From Sphingorhabdus contaminans (GTDB lineage Bacteria > Pseudomonadota > Alphaproteobacteria > Sphingomonadales > Sphingomonadaceae), in assembly GCF_007280415.1 (NCBI RefSeq), contig NZ_VKKU01000002.1:1343501-1407500 (forward strand): a DNA stretch of 64,000 bases, in the 5' to 3' direction. The notes under the pieces are model-generated. The model was not told the DNA's origin. It worked only from the letters and a program-made list of their open reading frames with translations, and did no database searches. Positions 1 to 7,883 of this stretch are shown here, in pieces. The position numbers and the translations under genes were made by a program. Positions within the stretch are counted from its first letter, which is position 1; every line of letters starts with the position of its first letter.

Positions 1-867
1 GGGTGCCACTGGATCGCTGATCGCCAGACCGGGCCACTGCTGTTGCGTTACGGTAATGAGCTTCTGCGCGAGAAATACCTGCCGGGAATGGCCCGCGGTG
101 AGGTCTTTGCCTGTATCGGATTGTCTGAGCCGAACGCCGGTTCAGATCTGGCGAGCGTTCGCAGTCAAGCGCGCCGGACACCCGATGGATGGGTGCTCAA
201 CGGGCAAAAGATCTGGACAAGTAACGCCCATGAATGTCAGGCGATGTTGGCCTTGGTGCGGACCGATCCCGCGTCGGAGCGTCAGGCTGGTCTATCGCAG
301 CTGATGATCGATCTTGACCTGCCGGGTGTTACCATACGGCCCATTATCGACATGACGGGCGAGCATCATTTCAACGAAGTCTTTTTCGATGACGTGTTGA
401 TCCCTTTCGACTCTCTCGTGGGTACCGAGGGCGAAGGTTGGAAGCAGGCTATGGCAGAGTTGGCATATGAGCGCTCAGGGCCGGAAAGGTACCTCTCCAC
501 CTATATGCTGTTTGTTGAACTAGTCGATGCGATCGGCGCTGATCCGCCCGAACCGGTTGTCCAGTTGATTGGCAGGTTGGCCGCGGAGATCTGGACTTTG
601 AGGCAAATGTCGATGTCGACCGCAGCCAAGCTGGCTGCGGGTGAGGACCCGGTGATCGAGGCTTCAATCGTCAAGGATTTGGGTAACGCCTTCGAACAGG
701 CCATGCCGCGACTCATCCAGGCGGCCGTCGATCCAGATCTGCTCGCTGGGAGTGCTTTGGAGCGGATGCTCGCGCATGTGCTTGTTGCCTCACCGAGTTT
801 CTCGCTGCGCGGGGGCACTCCGGAAGTTTTGCGGGGGATCATCGCCAAGGGTTTGGGGTTGCGGTGA
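1..867 (+). CDS. Acyl-CoA dehydrogenase, large subunit type (5' end missing)
   Basis: This is the C-terminal part of a flavin-dependent acyl-CoA dehydrogenase, which makes the 2,3-double bond of an acyl-CoA thioester in the cytoplasm. The frame is open from base 1, so the gene begins outside the window. The FAD/substrate region reads LSEPNAGSDLAS followed by the mid-domain GWVLNGQKIWTSNA, both typical of the family. The C-terminus has GGTPEVLRG where homotetrameric enzymes usually carry an EGT motif, so the usual catalytic glutamate position is altered. It is followed 13 bp later by a shorter second dehydrogenase. That pairing resembles the alpha2-beta2 heteromeric dehydrogenases (FadE/ChsE type) known from steroid side-chain catabolism. 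The pairing is seen; the heteromer is inferred. Confidence 0.9.
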   Translation, partial: GCHWIADRQTGPLLLRYGNELLREKYLPGMARGEVFACIGLSEPNAGSDLASVRSQARRTPDGWVLNGQKIWTSNAHECQAMLALVRTDPASERQAGLSQLMIDLDLPGVTIRPIIDMTGEHHFNEVFFDDVLIPFDSLVGTEGEGWKQAMAELAYERSGPERYLSTYMLFVELVDAIGADPPEPVVQLIGRLAAEIWTLRQMSMSTAAKLAAGEDPVIEASIVKDLGNAFEQAMPRLIQAAVDPDLLAGSALERMLAHVLVASPSFSLRGGTPEVLRGIIAKGLGLR

Positions 868-880
868 GGAGCAGTTGGTC

Positions 881-1858
881 ATGAGCGAGTCACGTCAGCT
901 GCTTTGTGAAATGGCGAACGGACTGTTTTCCGAACTTGCCGAGGTTGGGTTCGATAATGCCTGGCCCCGGATCGAGGAGGCAGGTTTTGCTTCGCTGCTA
1001 ATCCCGGAGGAACAGGGTGGATTTGGCGGCGACTGGGGTGATGCCTATGCTGTGCTGCGAATTGCGGGACGGTATGCGCTTTCGGCGCCTTTGGGCGACG
1101 CTATCTTTGCTCCCCGGTTGCTGATGGAAGCAGGGATCAAGCCTCCTGCTGGTCTTATCGGATTGGCGAGGGCCAATGGCAAGGTTGGCTATGGACGGCA
1201 TTGCGGCTGCGTCATCTTGATCGAGGATGGTGAGCTAAGGCTGGTCGAAGTAGCGACTAGCGAGGTCGTCGAAGGCTATTCGCTTGCCGGAGAGCCATTT
1301 GACCACATCTGTCCGGGTGGCGCGCCACTGGCGAGCGCGCCGTGTGCAGCAAATCTCATCGCGATGGGAGCCTTTGCCTTGGTGGCACAATCGGCTGGGG
1401 CGCTGGACGCGGCGTTCCAACTGACGCTCGAACACGTGAACACCCGGGTCCAGTTTGGTAAGGCGTTGGGTCGCTTTCAGGCGGTGCAACAGGCCATGGC
1501 TGAATTTTCGGTCGAAGCAGCGGCGATTGATGCGGCCGGGCAGGCAATGGCTGCGGCGCTCGACAAAGGCAATGTGCTCGATGATGGGGCGGCATTCGAG
1601 ATCGCCGCTGCAAAACTGCGAGCAAATATGGCGATCGAGAAGTGTTTCCCGATTGCCCATCGACTGCACGGAGCAATCGGCTTTACAATCGAATATGCGC
1701 TTAACCGCTATACGCGCCGGCTCATGGCCTGGCGCGGGGATTGCGGTAACGACGCCTATTGGGCAGGCCAGCTGGGGCAGCACGTTTCCAAGCTGAGCGG
1801 CGGCGGCTTTTGGCCGGAAATCACTCGCCGGTCCGATGCTGCAGGATCGGTAGTGTAA
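881..1858 (+). CDS. Acyl-CoA dehydrogenase, small partner subunit type
   Basis: This 325-residue protein is shorter and more divergent than a standard acyl-CoA dehydrogenase. It keeps the C-terminal helical part, including RVQFGKALGRFQAVQQAMAE and the terminal HRLHGAIGFTIEYALNRYTRR segment, with a degraded N-terminal half. The start at ATG 881 is chosen because GAGGAG lies just upstream and the longer frame would overlap the preceding gene by more than 100 bp. It sits directly behind the larger dehydrogenase gene and ahead of an SDR gene, so the three are probably one operon. Its likely role is the partner subunit of a heteromeric dehydrogenase. A free-standing enzyme is less likely but not excluded. 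Confidence 0.85.
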   Translation: MSESRQLLCEMANGLFSELAEVGFDNAWPRIEEAGFASLLIPEEQGGFGGDWGDAYAVLRIAGRYALSAPLGDAIFAPRLLMEAGIKPPAGLIGLARANGKVGYGRHCGCVILIEDGELRLVEVATSEVVEGYSLAGEPFDHICPGGAPLASAPCAANLIAMGAFALVAQSAGALDAAFQLTLEHVNTRVQFGKALGRFQAVQQAMAEFSVEAAAIDAAGQAMAAALDKGNVLDDGAAFEIAAAKLRANMAIEKCFPIAHRLHGAIGFTIEYALNRYTRRLMAWRGDCGNDAYWAGQLGQHVSKLSGGGFWPEITRRSDAAGSVV

Positions 1859-1881
1859 GCCCCAAAGGAAGGATAAACGGT

Positions 1882-2715
1882 ATGAACGACTATATTGTGG
1901 GGAAATCCATCGTTATAACCGGGGCCGGTGGAGGCTTCGGCGAACTCGTCGCACGAAAGGCTGCGGCACGTGGTGCGCTAGTCACACTGGGTGACGTGAA
2001 TATCAAAGGGGCTGAAGCCGTAGCGGCCCAGATCTGCGAAGCTGGTGGCGAAGCCCTGGCCAAGCAGGTCGACGTGACCGAACTTGATGCCGTCAAGGCC
2101 CTGGTCTCTACCGCAGTGAACGCGTTCGGTCAGGTCGATGTGATGATTAACAACGCGGGCATAATGCCGCTGGCATTTTTTAGTGATCACGAAACCGCCC
2201 ATGTGGCTTGGCATCGCGCGATCGATGTCAACATCAAAGGTGTGCTCAACGGTATGATTGCTGCACATGATCCGATGATGGAAAAAGGCAGAGGGCAGAT
2301 CGTCAACATTAGTTCGATTTACGGCAATTTCCCGGTCGTCGGCGCAGCCGTCTATGGTGCGACTAAGACTGCGGTCAATTTTCTTTCCGAAAGCTTTCGG
2401 GTCGAAACGAGAGGCAAGATTAAAGTCTCCGTAGTGAAGCCTACCGGAGTTCCCGGAACGGGTTTAACCGGATCAGTTATTAACCGTGCTGCAGGCGTTG
2501 GAATCGTGGGTCAAAATGCCGGAGATCTCGCAGAGATGTTATTGGCAGTCGAAGAGGGTAGGGGAGACTATTTATTGGATTCCCAAGGGATTTCCTATGC
2601 CCGCCTCTCGCCCGACTATATCGCAGACGCGATACTTCACGTCATTGACCAGCCGCTGGGCGTGTCGATTGGCGACATAACAGTCCGGGCTTCTGGTGAT
2701 CAGTTCATCCTCTAA
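1882..2715 (+). CDS. Short-chain dehydrogenase/reductase (SDR)
   Basis: This 277-residue classical SDR uses NAD(P)(H) to oxidise or reduce a hydroxyl or keto group. The N-terminal Rossmann motif is TGAGGGFGELVA, followed by NNAG at about residue 85, the catalytic serine in NISSIYGN and the catalytic YGATK motif (Tyr-x3-Lys). ATG 1882 is preceded by AAGGAAGG, which fixes the start; a longer frame runs back into the upstream gene. It follows the acyl-CoA dehydrogenase pair by 23 bp and is probably the last gene of that operon. The substrate cannot be read from the sequence; a hydroxyacyl-CoA or a ring or side-chain alcohol is plausible from the context. Confidence 0.88.
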   Translation: MNDYIVGKSIVITGAGGGFGELVARKAAARGALVTLGDVNIKGAEAVAAQICEAGGEALAKQVDVTELDAVKALVSTAVNAFGQVDVMINNAGIMPLAFFSDHETAHVAWHRAIDVNIKGVLNGMIAAHDPMMEKGRGQIVNISSIYGNFPVVGAAVYGATKTAVNFLSESFRVETRGKIKVSVVKPTGVPGTGLTGSVINRAAGVGIVGQNAGDLAEMLLAVEEGRGDYLLDSQGISYARLSPDYIADAILHVIDQPLGVSIGDITVRASGDQFIL

Positions 2716-2895
2716 AACCCACTCCAAATTGCATGCCGCTGTGCCATGCATTAGTTCTTCTGCTCCGGACCGGCTGGTCAATTTTTTGGTGGAACCGGCG
2801 CGGATAATCCCTAAACCTGAGTTTTGACTTTAACGCTGGCCTTGGATCGATGCGGGCGCGCGGTGCCGAGGTCAACCCCCGACGGTGCAAGCTGC

Positions 2896-2924
2896 TTGAC
2901 GCAGCTAAACTTACGGGTTAGTTT
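2896..2924 (+). promoter_or_regulatory. Promoter with 18-bp palindromic operator before tetR
   Basis: TTGACG (2896-2901) looks like a -35 element. The palindrome AAACTTACGGGTTAGTTT (2907-2924) covers the spacer and the expected -10 position. It fits AAACTNACNNGTNAGTTT and differs by only one base (position 9) from the copy at 7735-7752. This is the expected layout of an autoregulated TetR-family gene. The operator is inferred from symmetry and recurrence. Confidence 0.6.
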
Positions 2925-2946
2925 CATTTTGTGAATGGGGTGTAGT

Positions 2947-3537
2947 ATGGGACGGAGCCGACAAGAAGAATTGACTGATTCAGTCCTTGAGGCTGCAAGT
3001 AACCTTTTTGCCGAGAAGGGTTTTCACGAGACTAGTACGGATGAGTTGGCCAGCCGCTTGGGCATTTCCAAGCCAACGCTTTACAAATACGGCTCGAGCA
3101 AGGCCGCCATTCTTCAGGCGATTGTGCGGCGTAACCACAAACGCGCACTCGAAGAGGCGCAGCGGATTGCCGCCGGTAAGGCGGCGCCGCTCGATCAATT
3201 ACGCGAGCTGTTCCGTTTTCACACCCATTTCGCGATCGAACACCGGCACGAGGTCAGGATTATCGATGGCGAGAGACACCGGCTGACCGATCATGATGAG
3301 ATTGATAAGCTCGCCGGTGAATATCTAAGCTTTATTAAGCATCTGATTACTGAAGCCCAGAAAGCTGAGAATTTGCGTGATGACATTCCCCTTGAGCTGT
3401 TCGCTAGATCGTTCATCGCGCTCGCTCTCGGGCCAGGCAAATGGTTTGTAGAAAAAAAGAGAGGGTTATCTGAAGAAGAAGTAATTGATGCCAACTGGTC
3501 CTTGTTCATGCGTGGAGCTGCCAGTCTAGGAAAATAA
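2947..3537 (+). CDS. TetR/AcrR-family transcriptional regulator
   Basis: This 196-residue regulator has an N-terminal helix-turn-helix (GISKPTLYKYGSSKAAILQA, about residues 32-51) and an all-helical ligand-binding C-terminal domain. TetR proteins usually repress their own and neighbouring promoters until a small effector binds; in catabolic clusters the effector is often an acyl-CoA. ATG 2947 is preferred over the in-frame ATG at 2935 because GGGG at 2937-2940 is correctly spaced. A palindrome immediately upstream recurs between the sulfatase and TonB receptor genes. It is therefore inferred to control both its own promoter and that divergent pair. Confidence 0.9.
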   Translation: MGRSRQEELTDSVLEAASNLFAEKGFHETSTDELASRLGISKPTLYKYGSSKAAILQAIVRRNHKRALEEAQRIAAGKAAPLDQLRELFRFHTHFAIEHRHEVRIIDGERHRLTDHDEIDKLAGEYLSFIKHLITEAQKAENLRDDIPLELFARSFIALALGPGKWFVEKKRGLSEEEVIDANWSLFMRGAASLGK

Positions 3538-3610
3538 GGACTCGAGTTCTTATTGAAGCACTTAGATTGCGCATGCGACAGACCAAATTTTAAGTCTCGG
3601 AGTAAATCTA

Positions 3611-4408
3611 GTGTCTTCACTTAATGCAAGGCCGCGCCTTGTGCCAAACACATATTTTGTCCGGGATGGAGAGTTTTTTCATCCTACGGAACTGGCTCGT
3701 AGTCCCTGGCATGGCAATAAATGGATCGCCGGCGGCCCGACAAGCTGTCTACTCGCATCCTGTGCCGAGGACCCTGTGCTCAATGAGCGCTTCGCCATCG
3801 CCCGTTTTCAGCTGGATATATTTGGGAAGGTTCCCAATCTGCCGCTAACGCGCTCTATTAGGGTTTTGCGCGACGGAGAGCAAACCAAGCTCCACTGCAT
3901 TAGCCTGCTGGCAAAAGGTGAAGTCGTGGCGCAAGCTCACATACTTCGTGTGCGTCGCTTAGCGACGCCAGATTTTGCAATGCCATCTAACTATCCCAAG
4001 CCCAAGGACATGCCTTCAGGGACAGTTCCAGAACTCGCGCAAATGGGCGGTTCAGTATCGTTCCGGCGGGTCAGCGGCGACCCAGGTGTGCCTGGACGAG
4101 CCGTTTGGTGGATGACAATGACCGACGGTGAAGTGATCGAAGGCGAGACACCATCGAACTTCGTAAAGGCGTGCCTATTTGCAGACTTTGGACATGGCTT
4201 CGGTAACGCACTTCGACCGCTTGAATGGGCCATGCCCAATCTGGATATCACGGTGCAGTTCATGCGGATGCCCGTCGGTGATTGGTTCTTGCTGGATGCT
4301 GAAACCCACACGGCTGGCAACGGACATGGAACTGCGCATACCCTGTTCGCAGACGAAAAGGGTGTCTACGCTCGTGGATTGCAAACCGTTTTTATCGCTC
4401 CTCGGTAA
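3611..4408 (+). CDS. Acyl-CoA thioesterase, double hot-dog (TesB-like)
   Basis: This 265-residue protein has the layout of a TesB/4HBT_3 double hot-dog acyl-CoA thioesterase, which hydrolyses acyl-CoA to free acid and CoA. The N-terminal hot-dog includes SPWHGNKWIAGGPTSCLLA. The C-terminal one includes LEWAMPNLDITVQFMRMPVG and ends in ARGLQTVFIAPR, typical of the family. The start is GTG at 3611 with CGGAG eight bases upstream. It lies between tetR and a GST gene on the same strand. In catabolic clusters such thioesterases release dead-end acyl-CoAs or free CoA; that role is inferred. Confidence 0.82.
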   Translation: MSSLNARPRLVPNTYFVRDGEFFHPTELARSPWHGNKWIAGGPTSCLLASCAEDPVLNERFAIARFQLDIFGKVPNLPLTRSIRVLRDGEQTKLHCISLLAKGEVVAQAHILRVRRLATPDFAMPSNYPKPKDMPSGTVPELAQMGGSVSFRRVSGDPGVPGRAVWWMTMTDGEVIEGETPSNFVKACLFADFGHGFGNALRPLEWAMPNLDITVQFMRMPVGDWFLLDAETHTAGNGHGTAHTLFADEKGVYARGLQTVFIAPR

Positions 4409-4452
4409 CGAAAGTATCAGCTCATAATTCGTGAAAAATACGGAAACCATCC

Positions 4453-5322
4453 ATGGTAATGCTACACGAAAGTGATGTCCTAACGAAGGAGGTGCTGGAA
4501 TGGAGAGGGCTCCATCTGTTTCATTACAATGGATCATCCTGCTCACAAAAAGTACGCATATTCCTGAATCTCAAGAGAATCCCTTGGACCTCACACCACG
4601 TTAATCTCGCCAAGAGTGAGCATGTAACGGATTGGTATATGGGAATAAATCCGCGGGGACTAGTGCCTGCGTTGGTGCACGACGGTAAGGTGATTATCGA
4701 GAGCAACGATATTCTTGAATATTTGGAGGTGTCTTTTCCCGAGCCAGTGCTGATACCGGCCGATCGCAAGGAAGAGATGCACCGCCTGCTTCGCGAAGAA
4801 GATGAACTGCATCTCGACATCAGGGCCTTGTCGATGCGGTTTGTGGTGCCGTCATTTCTAGTAAAGAAGCCCGAGAGCTCGATCCTTAAGTATGAGGCGC
4901 TGGGCTCAGGCAAGGTTAACGGTAAAGCTGACCCAAACCGGGTGCGTGAAACCGAATTCTGGCGCGATATGATACGTAATAACGGGATCAGCGACGAGCG
5001 TGCGTGCATGGCTTTTGAGCGTTTCCGAAGGGCGCTCGAACAGTATGAGAATCGCCTTGAAGGCCAGCATTTTCTACTTGGCGACTCACTAACTCTGCTC
5101 GACATCGCTTGGTACATCTATGTCAAGCGGCTGAACGAAGCCACCTATCCCCTGCATCGCCTTCATCCTCGACTAGGTATGTGGTTCGATGCGCTCGACG
5201 CACGCGACGACTTTCGGAGCGAAGTCCACATGCCATCGGGCTTGGGATTTTTGACAGGCCTGTTGCACGTTGTGCAGCGAATATGCGGAACCGACTTAGT
5301 CACCGTAGTCGGGGAAAACTAG
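4453..5322 (+). CDS. Glutathione S-transferase, LigE/LigF-like
   Basis: This 289-residue protein has a thioredoxin-fold N-terminal domain with FHYNGSSCSQKVRIFLNLK, the serine-type active-site region seen in LigE/LigF beta-etherases and related sphingomonad GSTs. The cis-proline region NPRGLVPALVHDG and the ESNDILEYLE glutathione-binding segment follow, and then an all-helical C-terminal domain. GSTs of this group conjugate or transfer glutathione to cleave ethers, isomerise or detoxify intermediates. Start ATG 4453 has GGAAA seven bases upstream; a second in-frame ATG lies at 4459. It is on the same strand as the thioesterase and crotonase genes. The substrate is unknown. Confidence 0.85.
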   Translation: MVMLHESDVLTKEVLEWRGLHLFHYNGSSCSQKVRIFLNLKRIPWTSHHVNLAKSEHVTDWYMGINPRGLVPALVHDGKVIIESNDILEYLEVSFPEPVLIPADRKEEMHRLLREEDELHLDIRALSMRFVVPSFLVKKPESSILKYEALGSGKVNGKADPNRVRETEFWRDMIRNNGISDERACMAFERFRRALEQYENRLEGQHFLLGDSLTLLDIAWYIYVKRLNEATYPLHRLHPRLGMWFDALDARDDFRSEVHMPSGLGFLTGLLHVVQRICGTDLVTVVGEN

Positions 5323-5379
5323 CTTACCATACTTGACCCAACCTCGACCCCACCGAAACCTTACATGCCGCTTCAAGTC

Positions 5380-5392
5380 TTGATCAGATCAA
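5380..5392. promoter_or_regulatory. Short perfect palindrome before crotonase gene
   Basis: TTGATCAGATCAA is a perfect odd-length palindrome ending 26 bp before the crotonase start, in the 96-bp gap after the GST gene. It could be an operator, but no second copy was noticed nearby. Confidence 0.25.
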
Positions 5393-5418
5393 AATGACTA
5401 GAGCCCTTTCTTGATTGG

Positions 5419-6225
5419 ATGGAAAAAATGACAGATCTCATTCTTGAAGAGCAATTAGGACCGGTTCTCGTTGTGACTCTTAACGCACCCGAGCGCAGAA
5501 ATCCGATTTCTGACATCGAAATGGTCGATGCTCTGGCGCAAGCAATGCTCGGTGCCGACGCCACTGCTTCCGTTCGAGCTGTTATTCTTACTGGTGCTGG
5601 CACTGCCTTTTCTTCGGGGGGAGACGTGAAGAAGATGGCACCGGGCCAAGGCCTGCGTGACGAGGCACCAGTCAATACCCGGATAAATTATATGCGCGGT
5701 ATCCAGCGGCTGCCGCTGTTGTTTGAAGCATTGGAGGTGCCCGTCTTGGCGGCGGTTAATGGCCCTGCGATCGGCGCGGGTTGCGACCTTGCCTGCATGT
5801 GCGATGTCCGGATTGCATCCGAGAATGCACTCTTTGCCGAAAGTTTCGTGAAGGTTGGTCTGGTCCCGGGTGATGGTGGTGCATGGCTCTTGCCTCGGAT
5901 TGTCGGCTTTTCGAAGGCGTCCGAAATGGCTTTGACCGGCGAAACTTTGAACGCATCCCAGGCTCTCGCTTGCGGCCTGGTTTCAAGGGTAGTGGCTGCC
6001 GAGGATTTGCTTTCCGAAGCGCTCGACATTGCCAACATGATCGCTAGCAACCCGAGACATGCAGTCCGGATGACGAAACGGCTGTTGCGTAAGGCCCACG
6101 CCACAACACTGAGCGACACGCTCGAGTTGTCGGCCGCAATGCAGGCGCTGGCACACACGACGCGCGACCACGAGGAGGCGGTTTCGGCCTTTACCGAGCG
6201 TCGCAATCCGTCTTTCTTAGACTAG
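5419..6225 (+). CDS. Enoyl-CoA hydratase/isomerase (crotonase family)
   Basis: This 268-residue crotonase-fold protein acts on a 2-enoyl-CoA or related thioester. The oxyanion-hole strands are SSGGDVKK and NGPAIGAGCDLA. The second catalytic segment reads VGLVPGDGGAWLLPR, with Asp where classical hydratases often have Glu, so isomerase or other crotonase chemistry is possible. An in-frame ATG at 5428 is an alternative start, since neither has a strong ribosome binding site. It is the last gene before the oppositely oriented sulfatase. The product probably acts in the same beta-oxidation-like route as the acyl-CoA dehydrogenase pair. Confidence 0.87.
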   Translation: MEKMTDLILEEQLGPVLVVTLNAPERRNPISDIEMVDALAQAMLGADATASVRAVILTGAGTAFSSGGDVKKMAPGQGLRDEAPVNTRINYMRGIQRLPLLFEALEVPVLAAVNGPAIGAGCDLACMCDVRIASENALFAESFVKVGLVPGDGGAWLLPRIVGFSKASEMALTGETLNASQALACGLVSRVVAAEDLLSEALDIANMIASNPRHAVRMTKRLLRKAHATTLSDTLELSAAMQALAHTTRDHEEAVSAFTERRNPSFLD

Positions 6226-6249
6226 CCTGCGGACACCAAATTGCCGCGC

Positions 6250-7650
6250 CTATTTGCCCGGAAGTTTTGGCATTTCCAGGGCTTCGGCCTGCTCGACAAT
6301 GGATCGTGGTACAGCCGACATTGGCTTCTGCATCTGTTTTGACCAGGAGTGGGCTTTTGCCTTAAGATCGGAGAAGATGGACAGGGTTCTGTTCTTGAAA
6401 TTAGCGTGTTCGGTTGGATCCTCGTCCAGATTGTAGAGGTATTCCAGAGTGCCATTGCGCATATATTTCCAAGGATAAGACAGCGCGGCCAGTCGGTCTC
6501 CGGGGGTCATCCAAAAAACGGTTCGATCAACCGCAGGAGCACCGAAGAGTTGCGGTGACAAGTCGATCCCGTCGGGTGGATAGGATGGATCTGTCGCAAT
6601 TCCCGCAAGCGCGGCCATCGTTGGCAGGAAATCAATAGAAATGGCGACCTGACGGGAGACTGCGTTCGCGCGAATTCGTCCCGGCCAGCTGACGATCAAT
6701 GGAACCCGGGTGCCGCCTTCCCAAAGCTCGCCCTTGGCCCCGCGCAGGGGCCATGTTTTGGAAAAGCGCTCGCCGCCATTGTCGCTGGTGAAGATGACTA
6801 CGGTATCGCGGTCCATACGGTACTTGCGCAAGGTATCGAGAACCTTGCCGATCCCCTCATCCATCGCCAAAACCATGTCGCGATAGATCTTTGGCGAACC
6901 GCCTTCAAAATGTATGTCGGTCATCCGCTGCGACCCGCGTTCAACCCGCGTTTGCCAAGGCCAGTGTGGGGCAGTGTAGTGCAGCGACAGCATGAAGGGC
7001 TGTTCGACGTTTCGCCGGATGAAGTCGCAGGCGCGGTCTGAAAAGAGGTCTGTAGCATAACCATCGATAGTTACCGGAGTTTCGTTTTCGTACAGGTCCG
7101 GGCGCCGCGGACCCGTTGTGAGCGGGTCGAGGAAATCATGCGACCAATAGTCGATACCGCCACCCATAAGGCCGAAGAACTCGTCATAACCGCTCTTGCG
7201 AGGCCCATAGTCCGGAAGTTCGCCGATGCCCCATTTCCCGACTAACCCAGTCCGATAGCCGGCGGCCTTGAACAGGCCAGGCAGCGAAGGCAAGTCCCCC
7301 GAATAACCGATCTTCCCGCGGGTATAGCCGCCGCCTTCTCCCGACCCGGCCAGCAACCGGTTCTGATAGCGTCCAGAAATGAGGCCGACCCGTGTCGGTG
7401 CGCAGGAGCTGGAGCTGGCATAGCCCAGTTCGAACCGCATTCCACGTCGCGCGAGGCCGTCGATGTGCGGGGTCTGGTAGTCCTCCCGGCCGTAGCAAGA
7501 CAAGTCAAAAGCACCGAGGTCGTCGGCGAGGATGAACACAAAGTTAGGTTTGCGCCGAGGGCGCTTAGTTCGTCCGGCGGCGGCACCGGCGGTGCCGAGT
7601 GCGGCAACCGACATCGCACCTGCAATGACTTCCCGTCTGGTAGCCTGCAT
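6250..7650 (-). CDS. Type I sulfatase (arylsulfatase family S1), Tat-exported
   Basis: This 466-residue protein hydrolyses sulfate esters. The core starts with PNFVFILADDLGAFDLSCYG, which carries the metal-binding aspartates. It is followed by SSSCAPTRVGLISGR, the C-x-P-x-R sulfatase signature whose cysteine must be converted to formylglycine. The N-terminus (TRREVIAGAMSVAALG) looks like a twin-arginine signal, so the enzyme is probably exported folded to the periplasm. ATG 7650 is chosen because GGAG lies eight bases upstream and it places the twin arginine at residues 5-6. It is divergent from the TonB receptor gene, suggesting uptake and desulfation of one sulfated substrate. No formylglycine-generating enzyme is encoded in the window. 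Confidence 0.92.
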   Translation of the reverse strand: MQATRREVIAGAMSVAALGTAGAAAGRTKRPRRKPNFVFILADDLGAFDLSCYGREDYQTPHIDGLARRGMRFELGYASSSSCAPTRVGLISGRYQNRLLAGSGEGGGYTRGKIGYSGDLPSLPGLFKAAGYRTGLVGKWGIGELPDYGPRKSGYDEFFGLMGGGIDYWSHDFLDPLTTGPRRPDLYENETPVTIDGYATDLFSDRACDFIRRNVEQPFMLSLHYTAPHWPWQTRVERGSQRMTDIHFEGGSPKIYRDMVLAMDEGIGKVLDTLRKYRMDRDTVVIFTSDNGGERFSKTWPLRGAKGELWEGGTRVPLIVSWPGRIRANAVSRQVAISIDFLPTMAALAGIATDPSYPPDGIDLSPQLFGAPAVDRTVFWMTPGDRLAALSYPWKYMRNGTLEYLYNLDEDPTEHANFKNRTLSIFSDLKAKAHSWSKQMQKPMSAVPRSIVEQAEALEMPKLPGK

Positions 7651-7724
7651 AGTGAACCACTCCATCTTTTTAGGCGCTGCGGCACCGCACACTGTTGTCA
7701 TTCGGCTATACTTCACAAGGCCAC

Positions 7725-7752
7725 TTGACAAGAAAAACTTACTGGTTAGTTT
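7725..7752. promoter_or_regulatory. Divergent promoter region with TetR-type operator
   Basis: TTGACA (7725-7730) followed by AAACTTACTGGTTAGTTT (7735-7752) reproduces the promoter and palindrome arrangement found before tetR at 2896-2924. The two 18-mers differ only at the ninth base. The site lies between the divergent sulfatase (start 7650) and TonB receptor (start 7884) genes, so one regulator could control both. It is read as the second binding site of the TetR protein encoded at 2947. Confidence 0.6.
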
Positions 7753-7883
7753 CTATTCCCGTTAATTGGGATCTGCAAACCTAGATTCAGGGGCTGCCGG
7801 TCGCTCTGAATTAAATGATCGGGTGGAGCGCAGAATCTTCATCCGAATATGGGAACGGTGTCACAAGGAGAGGGAGAGTGCAG

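Noticed and set aside
2943-2951. GTATGGG next to the tetR start codon, similar to half of the LuxR-regulon palindrome
   Set aside because: There is no matching left arm and the position on the start codon does not fit the 55-67 bp spacing.
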